From Promicromonospora sp. AC04 (GTDB lineage Bacteria > Actinomycetota > Actinomycetes > Actinomycetales > Cellulomonadaceae), in the NCBI RefSeq assembly GCF_003058225.1, contig NZ_QBUG01000008.1, forward strand, positions 186,001 through 250,000: DNA of 64,000 nucleotides. The letters run 5' to 3'. Below, in pieces: positions 1-7,218 of this stretch. Below the pieces are notes generated by a model. That model was not told the origin of the DNA. It saw nothing but the letters and a program-made list of their open reading frames with translations, and ran no database searches. A program made the position numbers and the translations under genes. The first letter of the stretch is position 1. Every line of letters begins with the position of its first letter.

Positions 1-20
1 GCATGCCCGGCACGCCGTCG

Positions 21-1298
21 TCAGGCAACCTCGCGCTCCGAGGACGGGAGAGGCTCCCCGACCGCGGACTCGGCGACCCCGGACTGCCCGGGCGCCCCGC
101 CCGCTTCTTGCAGCGGGTGGTACTGCGAGAACTTGCGCACCTGGTTCAGCTCGGCGAGACGTACCCAGGCGTCGCGGCGCGGCGACCGGTCCCCCCGGTA
201 CTTCAGCGGGTGCACGACGCGGGCGCGGCGCAGGGCGTCGCGGACCGACTTGTCGTTCACGTACTTGTCCAGGAGGAAGCCCGGGACGATCCGGTACAGC
301 ACCTCCAGCGGCTCCGTGGCGCGCGGCCAGTGCCCGGTGAGATGGTCCGCCATCCAGTAGGCGGCGGGGTTCAGCCCGCTCGCGGTCAGGTAGTAGTTGG
401 ACCGCCCCGTGCGCGGGTTCAGCTCGAAGAAGTGCCCGACGCCGGTACGCGGGTCCACCTTCACGTCGAAGTTCGCGAACCCCGTCCAGCCCAGGTGCTC
501 AACGAGCCGCCGGGCGTCCTCCTCGACCTGCGAGAGCCTCCCGGTGAGGATCGCCGCCGGGTTCCCCAGGGTTCCGGGCGTGTGCTCCTCGAGCAGCACG
601 CGACCGCCCCATGCCATGCGCACCGTGCCGTCGAGGTCGGAGTAGGTGGTCATGATCCGCATCTGCGAGTCGTCGCCGGGCACGTACTCCTGGATGATCA
701 TCGGCCGCCGGTAGCCCGCGTCCCCGGCTGCCTTGAGGAGGGCGGCCAGCTCGCCGCGGTCCCGGACCAGGTGCACCTTCGCCTTGCCGTGGAACGACAC
801 CTGGTGCCACGCCGTGTTGTCGCCGGGCTTGGCGATCACCGGAAAGCGCAGGTCGAGGGCGCCGACCTCCGCCCCGCCGTCGCGCACCTCCGTGCGCGGG
901 TGCGGGACCCCGAGCTCATGGCAGAGCTCGGAGAACCGCTGCTTGTCCATCACCCGGTCGAGCAGACCGACCGACGGGTAGGGGACGGTCGCCACGTCCT
1001 CCAGCCGCGCGCGGTGCTCCGCGAGCGCCCGCACGTACCAGTCCACGCAGGTGACCGCGACGACCGGGCCCGGGGCCGTCGCGGCGACCCGGCGGATCAG
1101 CTCGACCATGACGTCGGGGTCGTCGAGGCGCGGTTCGACGACGTTCCGGATGATGTTGGAGTGCGCGATGTTGGGCGTCGGGCGGATGGACACGACGGTG
1201 GACGTGACGCCGTAGCCCTCGTGGAAGGCACGAGCGAGGCTGTAGGCGCCGGCGTCGCCGCCAAGGATGACCGGGTGTACAGCTGCGATGTTCCTCAT
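21..1298 (-). CDS. ATP-grasp amino-acid ligase, Aslfm-like (possible peptidoglycan cross-bridge D-amino acid ligase)
   Basis: The 425-aa product has an ATP-grasp layout. The N-terminal part carries VILGGDAGAYSLARAF, a pre-ATP-grasp pattern very like that of enterococcal D-aspartate ligase (Aslfm). The middle has a nucleotide-binding stretch (PVIAKPGDN, IIQEYVPGDDS) and the C-terminal half has the metal-binding HFFELNPRTGRSN. Aslfm activates a D-amino acid as an acyl-phosphate and couples it to the lysine side chain of a cell-wall precursor. Micrococcales commonly have A4alpha walls with D-Asp or D-Glu in the bridge, so a cytoplasmic wall role fits, but the substrate is inferred. ATG at 1298 is preferred over an upstream GTG at 1310 because the family motif begins just after it. 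The last ~25 residues are low-complexity. A generic carboxylate-amine ligase is the alternative. Confidence 0.8.
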   Translation of the reverse strand: MRNIAAVHPVILGGDAGAYSLARAFHEGYGVTSTVVSIRPTPNIAHSNIIRNVVEPRLDDPDVMVELIRRVAATAPGPVVAVTCVDWYVRALAEHRARLEDVATVPYPSVGLLDRVMDKQRFSELCHELGVPHPRTEVRDGGAEVGALDLRFPVIAKPGDNTAWHQVSFHGKAKVHLVRDRGELAALLKAAGDAGYRRPMIIQEYVPGDDSQMRIMTTYSDLDGTVRMAWGGRVLLEEHTPGTLGNPAAILTGRLSQVEEDARRLVEHLGWTGFANFDVKVDPRTGVGHFFELNPRTGRSNYYLTASGLNPAAYWMADHLTGHWPRATEPLEVLYRIVPGFLLDKYVNDKSVRDALRRARVVHPLKYRGDRSPRRDAWVRLAELNQVRKFSQYHPLQEAGGAPGQSGVAESAVGEPLPSSEREVA

Positions 1299-1390
1299 GC
1301 CACATAACACGGACGGCGGGCGAAGAAGGTTGTGCCTCGAAGCGGGTGAATTGGAAAATTCGGGCGGGGGCCGCAGCGGCCAGCGCTGGG

Positions 1391-1576
1391 TTAGCCCGCC
1401 AGGTCCTTCAGTCGCGCCAGGTCGTCGCGGACCGACTCCCGTTCCTCATCGGTGAGCTGGACCGTGGCGGCCCTTTCTATGTGGAGACCGCCGTCGTCTC
1501 GTCGCCGAGCGTCGTCTCGTCCGGCATCGGCTTCATCGTCCACCTGCCGCGCGAGGAGGCGGTGGCGCTGCTGAAG
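1391..1576 (-). pseudogene. Out-of-frame C-terminal relic of an unidentified gene
   Basis: On the minus strand, in a different frame from the overlapping hydrolase tail, about 60 codons read as a convincing protein C-terminus: LLARQVDDEADAGRDD, then HIERAATVQLTDEERES and VRDDLARLKDLAG, followed by TAA at 1391-1393. Codon use is G/C-ended and the composition is that of a charged helical tail such as those closing PadR or MarR-like regulators. No start or upstream domain is visible in this frame, so I read it as the 3' remnant of a gene whose 5' part was lost when the neighbouring hydrolase region was inserted. The family is not identified. Confidence 0.4.
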
Positions 1577-2739
1577 CAGCGGGTGGCAAGGGGGAGCTCG
1601 AACTCGGCCGGTCGAGCGGATTGAGTCTCCGCTGCGGCCGTGCGCCAGTGAGCGCGCCGTCGTCCCTCGTCACCTTGAGGGTAGGCGAGCCCGGCTTCGC
1701 GGGCGGCGCGTTCGACGTCGCGCATCGTGGAGGCGGTGCCAGCAGGGACAGGCGCTTGTCGGACCCACTCGCCTGCGTGGAGCGAGTGGACCTCACAGCC
1801 GGCAAGGTCTGGGCTCGAACCGTGCCAGACCCGCACCACCACTGGACCCGGCGCACTCGCCACGGCGGTGTGCACGGCAGCTGCGAGTTGTGCCCCCAAC
1901 GGCGACAATCCCGGTCGGCGTGCCTGGACCGGAACGAGCGAGAGAAGCACCGGGACGGCCCCGTTGGCGGCGATGGGTCCGGTGATCTCTTTGGCTGCCT
2001 CGCGCACGGCGCCGGACGCTTGCCCCATCGCCACACCGCGCGCCGCCCAGGCCAGCATCGGGATGTCGTTGACGCCGTCGCCGACCGCAACCGTGTGCTC
2101 GGGTGCGATGCCGAGCAGCCCCCGGACTCGCTCCAGTGCGATCGCCTTGCTCGTGTCAGATGCTGTGGCGTCGACCCAGTCGCGGCCCGCCGGTGTCACA
2201 GTCGCACCGGAGCCACGCAGGAGCTCGGTGTGGTCGGTGAGCCTGTCGGCGTGGAGCGCGACGCGAGAGACCTGTCCGACGACCAGTTCCTCGCGCGGGG
2301 TCTGTTTTTGCGGGCCGTTCAGCAGTCCGGGGGCGAACTGTCGGTTCACGCGCCAGCCCCAGCCGATCTCCTCGATCGCGACGTGTACCCCCGGCGACAG
2401 CTTGCTCGCCTGGCGGATCACTGGCCCCGCATCGAACGTGCGAGCCTCGACCACTTCGTATCCCGACGGCGCCGCGGGGTCCAGACGTACCGTCAACGCA
2501 CCGTTGGAGCAGACTGCCCAGCCCTGGGTCAGCCCCAGCCTCCGAGCGATGGAGACCAGGCCTACCAGCGACCTACCGGTCGCCAGTACCACCTGGTGGC
2601 CACTCGCGCGCACCAGCTCCAATGCCTGCACTGTCTCGGTAGGGATCTTGTTGTCCCGGTCGACCAGAGTGCCGTCTATGTCGAGCGCAATCATGTGCGT
2701 CGTAGGCGCAATTATGGTGTTTGCCGGTGCTGTTTCCAT
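1477..2739 (-). CDS. HAD-superfamily hydrolase, Cof type, with C-terminal extension
   Basis: This is a probable phosphatase of sugar phosphates or similar small metabolites. HAD motif I is MIALDIDGTLVD near residues 16-27, motif II lies in QVVLATGRS, and motif IV is AVGDGVNDIPML, the Cof-subfamily form with a C2-type cap. ATG at 2739 is chosen because GGGAAGG lies nine bases upstream; a shorter start at 2694 (MIALDIDG) is possible. The product is 420 aa, whereas Cof enzymes are usually about 270. The extra ~140 residues include a putative small domain (VWHGSSPDLAGCEVHSLHAG). The last ~45 codons run through a better-looking coding relic in another frame, so the original C-terminus was probably lost. 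It follows the XRE regulator after 64 bp and may be read from the same transcript. Confidence 0.75.
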   Translation of the reverse strand: METAPANTIIAPTTHMIALDIDGTLVDRDNKIPTETVQALELVRASGHQVVLATGRSLVGLVSIARRLGLTQGWAVCSNGALTVRLDPAAPSGYEVVEARTFDAGPVIRQASKLSPGVHVAIEEIGWGWRVNRQFAPGLLNGPQKQTPREELVVGQVSRVALHADRLTDHTELLRGSGATVTPAGRDWVDATASDTSKAIALERVRGLLGIAPEHTVAVGDGVNDIPMLAWAARGVAMGQASGAVREAAKEITGPIAANGAVPVLLSLVPVQARRPGLSPLGAQLAAAVHTAVASAPGPVVVRVWHGSSPDLAGCEVHSLHAGEWVRQAPVPAGTASTMRDVERAAREAGLAYPQGDEGRRRAHWRTAAAETQSARPAEFELPLATRCFSSATASSRGRWTMKPMPDETTLGDETTAVST

Positions 2740-2803
2740 GCTGCCGGACCTTCCCGTTGTTGCTAGCTTTGGGAATGATCCTGAGGCTGTTTTCCGGCCC
2801 GGC

Positions 2804-3637
2804 CTAGATCCTTTCCTGTTGAGGCAAGAACCCATCCCGGATGCTTTCGACCAGGGCTCGCATGTGGTCGCCATAGAGCGCCACTGCGGCGAATCGTTCG
2901 AAGGTGTCGACGTAGGTCTGCACGTCCTTGGGGTCCCGCGTCGTGACCTGGGAGTGAAACGTCTCGACGAGCACGAGCCGGTCGTCGTGCATGCTGAAGC
3001 AGGTCATCGGGAAGTCCGGCATCCGACCCGCAAGGGGCACGACACCGATGGTCACGTCGGGCAGCCGAGACAGGGAGACCAGCCGGTCGAGCTGAACGGC
3101 CATGACGGCCGGCTCGCAGACCAGCCACCGCAGGACGTGCTCACAGATCACGAAGTGGAACGAGCGGCCAGGCTCGTAGAGCGTGGCCTGGCGCTCCATC
3201 CTGGCCGCCACCGTCCGAGCCCGGGTCTCCTCCGGCAGCGCGGGAGGCAGGGAGAACACCGCTGTGGCGTACTCCGGCGTCTGAAGTAGCCCGGGGACGA
3301 GCTGTCCCTGGAACAGCCTGAGCAGGGTCGTGTTCGCCTCGATGGCTTTGATGGCGTTCTGGTGCTTCCACGGGCCCATCCGGCGCAACAGTCGCCACGC
3401 GGTGGCCTCGGTGACCTCTGCCCGGGCGGTGGCCAGGAACTGATCCTTCACCTCCGCTGAGACGCCGAGCGCGGACAGGACGAGGTCGACGTCCTGCACG
3501 TTCGGTAGCGTCCGGCCGTTCTCGATCTTGGAGAGCTTGCCTGCGGACATGGAAGCCCTGCGGGCCACGACGTCACCGGTCAGTCCCGATGTTTCGCGTA
3601 GTGCCCGCAGAGCTCTTCCGATGGAGTCCGTGGTCAG
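2804..3637 (-). CDS. XRE-family transcriptional regulator with DUF5753 ligand domain
   Basis: The N-terminal Cro/C1 helix-turn-helix (ALRALRETSGLTGDVV ... MSAGKLSKIENGRT) is followed by a long DUF5753 region (LVPGLLQTPEYA, ERQATLYEP, DRLVSLSRLPDVTIGVVPL), the architecture of many actinobacterial regulators paired with DUF397- or DUF6879-type small proteins. The only standard in-frame start, GTG at 3568, would cut off the first half of the HTH. No ATG, GTG or TTG lies upstream in frame. A CTG at 3637 overlaps the stop of the preceding gene (CTGA) and has GGGAG about eight bases upstream, so I place the start there (277 aa). It is the fourth gene of a coupled run reading leftward from 4563. Its DNA target is not visible. 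Confidence 0.85.
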   Translation of the reverse strand: MTTDSIGRALRALRETSGLTGDVVARRASMSAGKLSKIENGRTLPNVQDVDLVLSALGVSAEVKDQFLATARAEVTEATAWRLLRRMGPWKHQNAIKAIEANTTLLRLFQGQLVPGLLQTPEYATAVFSLPPALPEETRARTVAARMERQATLYEPGRSFHFVICEHVLRWLVCEPAVMAVQLDRLVSLSRLPDVTIGVVPLAGRMPDFPMTCFSMHDDRLVLVETFHSQVTTRDPKDVQTYVDTFERFAAVALYGDHMRALVESIRDGFLPQQERI

Positions 3638-4143
3638 TGGTGTCGCTCCCAGTAAGAGTCGAACGGTACGGCGTGGGCCAGCGCTGCCTCTTGGTAGCCC
3701 CGGTACTCGGAGAGCTGGTCGTCAGGCAGAAGTTCAGCGCCGACGAACTTGCCCACGGGTGTGTAGTGCATGCGGTACACGTCGCGATCGTCGAAGAGCC
3801 AGAAGTCGTGATCGGGCAGGCCCGTCACCCGTTGGTCGGCCAGATCGATGATCCCGATGCTCTCCCCGGCCTTGATGTTTCCGGGATAGGCAGACAGCTC
3901 GTAGCGCAGGTAATCCGTCAGAGGGGAGTGCAGGACATGGACGCGGGACACGGTCTTTCCCATGTCGGTCATCGAGCGGACCCATGGGTTGTCGTCCCAC
4001 TCGGAACCCATGTCCTCGCCCGCGAGGAACCGTTCGATCTCCTCCTGCTCATCCTCCACGTCGTACACGGCCAACGTCTCCAGCCTGAACGCGGTCCGCT
4101 CGAAGGTCTCGAAGAGGCGGCCGAACTCCTCACCCTTGAGCAC
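3634..4143 (-). CDS. DUF6879 family protein
   Basis: This 169-aa protein matches the DUF6879 pattern: an N-terminal EEFGRLFETFERTAFRLE, a central WVRSMTDMGKTVSRVHVL, a basic residue-rich DYLRYELSAYPGNIKAGE, an aromatic core HDFWLFDDRDVYRMHY, and a C-terminal HAVPFDSYWERHH. Family members in actinomycetes sit next to XRE/DUF5753 regulators, as here. They are thought to act with them, but no biochemical role is established. GTG at 4143 is chosen over the open frame to 4224: it has GAGGAG seven bases upstream and overlaps the end of the 71-aa gene by 14 bp. Its stop overlaps the proposed CTG start of the regulator, so translation of the whole set looks coupled. Confidence 0.85.
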   Translation of the reverse strand: MLKGEEFGRLFETFERTAFRLETLAVYDVEDEQEEIERFLAGEDMGSEWDDNPWVRSMTDMGKTVSRVHVLHSPLTDYLRYELSAYPGNIKAGESIGIIDLADQRVTGLPDHDFWLFDDRDVYRMHYTPVGKFVGAELLPDDQLSEYRGYQEAALAHAVPFDSYWERHH

Positions 4144-4345
4144 GGAAGTACTCCTCGAGCACCGCAGCCGGGACAACGACAGCCGTCTCGCCCTCGGGAA
4201 GATCGAGCTGCGCCAGCCGCTCACGATCCGTGATCACGTAACCCTGCACCACGTAATCCTTGTCGCCATCAGTGCCCCACAGGGTCGGGCACTGGCCGTT
4301 CTTGCAGTCCGAATCTCCCGACAGCCACCGCAGCGGTGCGCTCAT
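4130..4345 (-). CDS. Small protein of the DUF6879/XRE gene set
   Basis: The 71-aa soluble protein carries two cysteines in SGDSDCKNGQCPTLW near the N-terminus, then YVVQGYVITDRERLAQLDLP and a hydrophobic TAVVVPAAVLEEYF. Short proteins of this pattern occur beside DUF6879 and XRE/DUF5753 genes in other actinomycetes. The paired Cys suggest a redox or metal site, but that is inference. ATG at 4345 has a GAGGGGGAG ribosome site and overlaps the stop of the gene before it (ATGA). It overlaps the start of the DUF6879 gene by 14 bp. No function is known. Confidence 0.7.
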   Translation of the reverse strand: MSAPLRWLSGDSDCKNGQCPTLWGTDGDKDYVVQGYVITDRERLAQLDLPEGETAVVVPAAVLEEYFRAQG

Positions 4346-4563
4346 GGGCTCCCCCTCTTGTTGGCAATCTGTGCCGCATTCAATGCTCCAGACCCGCGGA
4401 CCGCAAGGTCAAGGTCTCCGGCTTTCCAGAACAGGAAACCTGTGGCGCGATGGGTTAACGGGTACGAAACCGCTCGCATGGATCGTTCCAGGCGCTCTGC
4501 CCACCAATCAGCGAACGGCATTGCATGCGCCAGAGCTATGTCATACGCCCGGGCCTTCTTCAT
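4342..4563 (-). CDS. Hypothetical 73-aa protein, possible DUF6879 C-terminal relic
   Basis: I do not recognise this as a full family. Its first ~25 residues (YDIALAHAMPFADWW) closely resemble the C-terminal motif of the DUF6879 protein encoded just downstream (HAVPFDSYW), but nothing resembling the rest of DUF6879 precedes it in frame. The remainder is featureless. The ATG has no clear ribosome site. In favour of translation, its stop overlaps the start of the next small gene as ATGA. It may be a decayed DUF6879 paralogue whose 3' end now serves as a leader for the coupled run. Confidence 0.35.
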   Translation of the reverse strand: MKKARAYDIALAHAMPFADWWAERLERSMRAVSYPLTHRATGFLFWKAGDLDLAVRGSGALNAAQIANKRGSP

Positions 4564-4717
4564 CCGGCCGCGGCGGCTCGGTTTCTCGCAGAAGGCCCTG
4601 ATCGCTCGACTGATCGGTCAGGTGGGTCGGCAACTCCCGATTCGTGCGCGACGATGCTCGTTGCTATCGAACGTGTTCCTTCAGCAGATGCCGGGACTGC
4701 GAGTGCGCCGCTGCTAA

Positions 4718-5350
4718 TCAGAGAGGGGATGCCGCCGTCGACCAAGCCTGCAGGTCCGCTTCAGCGGACTCGACCCGTTGGAGAATCGGTGCGAACTCTT
4801 CGTCGTCGAATTCCACGACTGACTCAAGATAGTCCGTACGCACCCGTTCAGCCTCTGCGATCCGCCACAGGATATCGAGAAGCTGTCGCTGCTCGCCGGC
4901 CGACCGCTTCTCGGCTTGCGCGATCTGACGCAGAGCGAGGCGGTCCTCCCCGAGCAGTCGGCTGCGAAGGACCTCCGGAGCGGCGAACTCCTCGATCAGC
5001 TGGACAGACTGTCGCGTCCTTCGGTCGCAGTAGGCCGCGAACGCCACAGTGGGAACCAAGTAGGCCAAGGTAACGCCCAACGCCGGAGTCATGCCGTCAT
5101 CAGTGTTCCCGCCAGCGAACTCGCTGACCGCGATTGCCGCCAAGAGGAACACAACCGGCGACGCACCCACGAGCGCATTCGCAAGGCGGGACCGCCGAAA
5201 TCTGACCCGAGCCGTCCGCTCGATCTCGTTGAACTGGATCCTGATCCGCTCGACGACGAGCAGGTCTTGCCTCGGGTCGACGATGAACACGAACTGGTGG
5301 AGAGCGGCCCTCAGATCGCCCTCCATCTTCAGGATGCCCGGCTTCGCCAT
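4718..5350 (-). CDS. Hypothetical membrane protein with two TM segments
   Basis: The protein has an N-terminal cytoplasmic part (MAKPGILKMEGDL ... LLVVERIRIQFNEIERTARVR), two adjacent hydrophobic segments (LVGASPVVFLLAAIAV and GVTLAYLVPTVAFAAY), and a C-terminal ~110-residue charged, probably coiled-coil region rich in Glu, Arg and Leu. This resembles small actinobacterial membrane proteins of unknown role; I do not recognise the family. The frame is open further upstream to a TTG at 5437, and ATG at 5326 is also possible; none has a strong ribosome site. It lies in the accessory patch upstream of the DUF6879 set and is separated from the cold-shock gene by about 140-230 bp of non-coding sequence. 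Confidence 0.6.
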   Translation of the reverse strand: MAKPGILKMEGDLRAALHQFVFIVDPRQDLLVVERIRIQFNEIERTARVRFRRSRLANALVGASPVVFLLAAIAVSEFAGGNTDDGMTPALGVTLAYLVPTVAFAAYCDRRTRQSVQLIEEFAAPEVLRSRLLGEDRLALRQIAQAEKRSAGEQRQLLDILWRIAEAERVRTDYLESVVEFDDEEFAPILQRVESAEADLQAWSTAASPL

Positions 5351-5576
5351 GACCCAGGCCAGCGCCAGGAACCGTCCCGGGCGCGGAGCCCGCCACACAT
5401 GTTGCACGGGCCAGACCCTATCGACCGTTGTGTCCAAGATCTGCCGTGATTCGCTGCCGGAACTGAGACGCCATACCTGCGCTGCGGACTGTCGGACAGT
5501 TCCACACCTCGATGAATGGTGAAACTTCAGCGGTGCGCGGTGTTCCAGGGTTCCTGGTGCTGTTGGACATCACAGC

Positions 5577-6506
5577 TCACACCAGTTCGACACTGTCGGC
5601 CTGCGGCCCCCGGTCACTCTGACGCACCTTGAATCGAACCCGATCACCCTCCTCCAGGACCTCGGTGCCCTTTACGACCGACACGTGCACGAACAGGTCC
5701 GCGCCCCCGGCGTCGGGGGTGATGAAGCCGAAACCGCGCTCCGCGTCGTAGCGCGCGACGGTGCCCTCGCCTCCGCGCACAGGACCGCCCGATGCCGCGG
5801 GACGGCTCGACCGACCTCGGTCCGTGGTCGCGCGCACACTCCCGGCGCCGCGCACGAGCTGCACGTTGCGGGCGTTCGGCCCCTTGTCGCCGTCGACGAC
5901 GTCATACGTCACGCGTGCACCCTCGGAGAGCTCGGTCAACCCCGAGCCGAGCGCACTGACGTGGACGAAGACGTCCTCGCCACCCGAGTCGGGAGCGACG
6001 AACCCGAAGCCCTTGGTGTCGTCGTACCAGGACATCGTGCCGTCTGCGCCGTCGGCTGCCGACTGCGCAGCCTCCGCCCCGAGCGGTAGCAGGTGGTCCG
6101 CCTGCGGCCCTTTCTCCCCGTCGACGACGAGGAACGCCACCCGCTGCCCCTCCAAGATCACACCGCCCCCGACGATGGCCGAGCTGTGCACGAAGATCTC
6201 GACGCGACCGTCGTCGGGCGTGACGAAGCCGTATCCCTTGGCCGGCTCGTACCAGGCGACGGTGCCGAGCACACCCACGGGCGCGTCGGCCGCCCGGTCG
6301 CCCGTGACACGGACGCGGCGCGCCTGCGGGCCACGCTCACCCTCGCCCACCTCGAACTCGACGGCCTGCCCCTCGCGGAGCAGCTTCGGTCCGTCGTCGC
6401 CGACGATCTCGGACGCGTGCACGAACAGGTCCTCGGCCTCGTTTCCGAGGTCGATGAAGCCGAACCCTCGGTCGGCGTCGAACCATCGGACAGTTCCCTG
6501 GGGCAC
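5577..6506 (-). CDS. Protein of four tandem cold-shock domains
   Basis: The 309-aa product consists almost entirely of four cold-shock (OB-fold, single-stranded nucleic acid-binding) domains at about residues 1-67, 78-142, 154-217 and 246-309. Each has both RNA-binding motifs: RNP1 GFGFID, GYGFVT, GFGFVA, GFGFIT and RNP2 LFVHAS, IFVHSS, VFVHVS, LFVHVS. Each ends in a G(P/E)xA(R/D)-type strand (RGPQAR, KGPQAD, KGPNAR, RGPQAD). Bacterial Csp proteins are normally single domains of about 67-70 aa. The last linker is longer (residues 218-245) and Arg/Gly/Ser-rich ([17 protein letters not shown]), like RGG-type RNA-binding tails. GTG at 6506 has GAGGAG seven bases upstream. A multivalent RNA chaperone is the likely role. 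It appears monocistronic. Confidence 0.92.
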   Translation of the reverse strand: MPQGTVRWFDADRGFGFIDLGNEAEDLFVHASEIVGDDGPKLLREGQAVEFEVGEGERGPQARRVRVTGDRAADAPVGVLGTVAWYEPAKGYGFVTPDDGRVEIFVHSSAIVGGGVILEGQRVAFLVVDGEKGPQADHLLPLGAEAAQSAADGADGTMSWYDDTKGFGFVAPDSGGEDVFVHVSALGSGLTELSEGARVTYDVVDGDKGPNARNVQLVRGAGSVRATTDRGRSSRPAASGGPVRGGEGTVARYDAERGFGFITPDAGGADLFVHVSVVKGTEVLEEGDRVRFKVRQSDRGPQADSVELV

Positions 6507-6619
6507 CTAAGACTCCTCATCTCGGCAGACATTGCTGTCGTCCAGTGTCCCTGACGGAACCCCCGGCGGGTCACGCTCGCCGCGGTCGCCCTCGGGCTCC
6601 GCGACCCCAGCCTCGATCG

Positions 6620-6913
6620 TCAGTCGAGGCCTTCGATGATGCGGAAGTCGCGCTCGACGCCGTCAGCAAGTGCTGCCAGCGCCTCCTGGTAGGCCGCACT
6701 CGCGCGTGCGGCGACCGCCTGTTCGAAGCTGTCGAACTCGATCAGGATGGTGCGCTCGGCGATTCCGGCGTCGTGTGCGACGACCCGGCCGTCACGAGCG
6801 AGCAGCCGCCCGCCCCCGGCCTTGACGGCTGGAGCAGCCAGCTTGTTGTAGGCAGCCAGCTTCTCGGGGTCCGCAATGGTGCGGTAGACGCTGACCCAAT
6901 AGCCCTTGACCAC
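6620..6913 (-). CDS. DUF1330 family protein
   Basis: The 97-aa protein has the DUF1330 dimeric ferredoxin-like pattern: an N-terminal strand KGYWVSVYRTIADPEKLAAY, a central GGRLLARDG, and ILIEFDSFEQAVAARAS with a YQEAL helix near the end. Structures of the family show a small alpha-beta dimer related to the Dabb/EthD group. No enzymatic activity is firmly assigned. The GTG start has an excellent GGAGG ribosome site. It stands alone between the four-domain cold-shock gene (same strand, 113 bp away) and a gene relic on the other side. Confidence 0.85.
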   Translation of the reverse strand: MVKGYWVSVYRTIADPEKLAAYNKLAAPAVKAGGGRLLARDGRVVAHDAGIAERTILIEFDSFEQAVAARASAAYQEALAALADGVERDFRIIEGLD

Positions 6914-7014
6914 GGTACCTCCGGTGTTCGGAACTGACGCTCAGATCCAATCACAGAGCGTCACGGGCGTTCTGCACCCGTCAAGACCCTGACAGCGGAC
7001 CGTGCCCACCGGGC

Positions 7015-7080
7015 GCGATCAAGTTCGAAGACCCCCGTTATCCCTACGCTCGGTGGGCGCTGTTGGCCGGCAGTGTGCTG
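7015..7080 (+). pseudogene. Relic of a nucleotidyltransferase 5' end, similar to the intact gene downstream
   Basis: Positions 7036-7080 match positions 7270-7314 inside the intact nucleotidyltransferase-Nudix gene at 39 of 45 bases. In frame the relic reads PRYPYARWALLAGSVL against DRYPDARWALLAGSVL. Most differences are at third codon positions, so the copy diverged under coding constraint before it decayed or came from a related gene. After this stretch the frame loses similarity and soon stops. It is either a partial duplication or a leftover from recombination between two alleles. The rest of the 290-bp gap between the flanking genes shows nothing else I recognise. Confidence 0.65.
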
Positions 7081-7218
7081 ACCCGTCGTTCGACAGGGTC
7101 CGTCGGGACCGGATCCGCGGCGGGCGGGTGACTCGCGGGCTCAACGCTCCGGACCGGGCCGGGCCTGTGTGAGACGCGAATTCACGATAACGAATAGGTC
7201 TGTTTGCCCGTGTGCCAG

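Noticed and set aside
1346-1624. Plus-strand 92-codon frame over the hydrolase tail
   Set aside because: It is antisense to a more convincing minus-strand relic and has no start signal.
7204-7218. TTG start of the NTase-Nudix gene
   Set aside because: No ribosome site; ATG at 7219/7222 gives the normal domain start.
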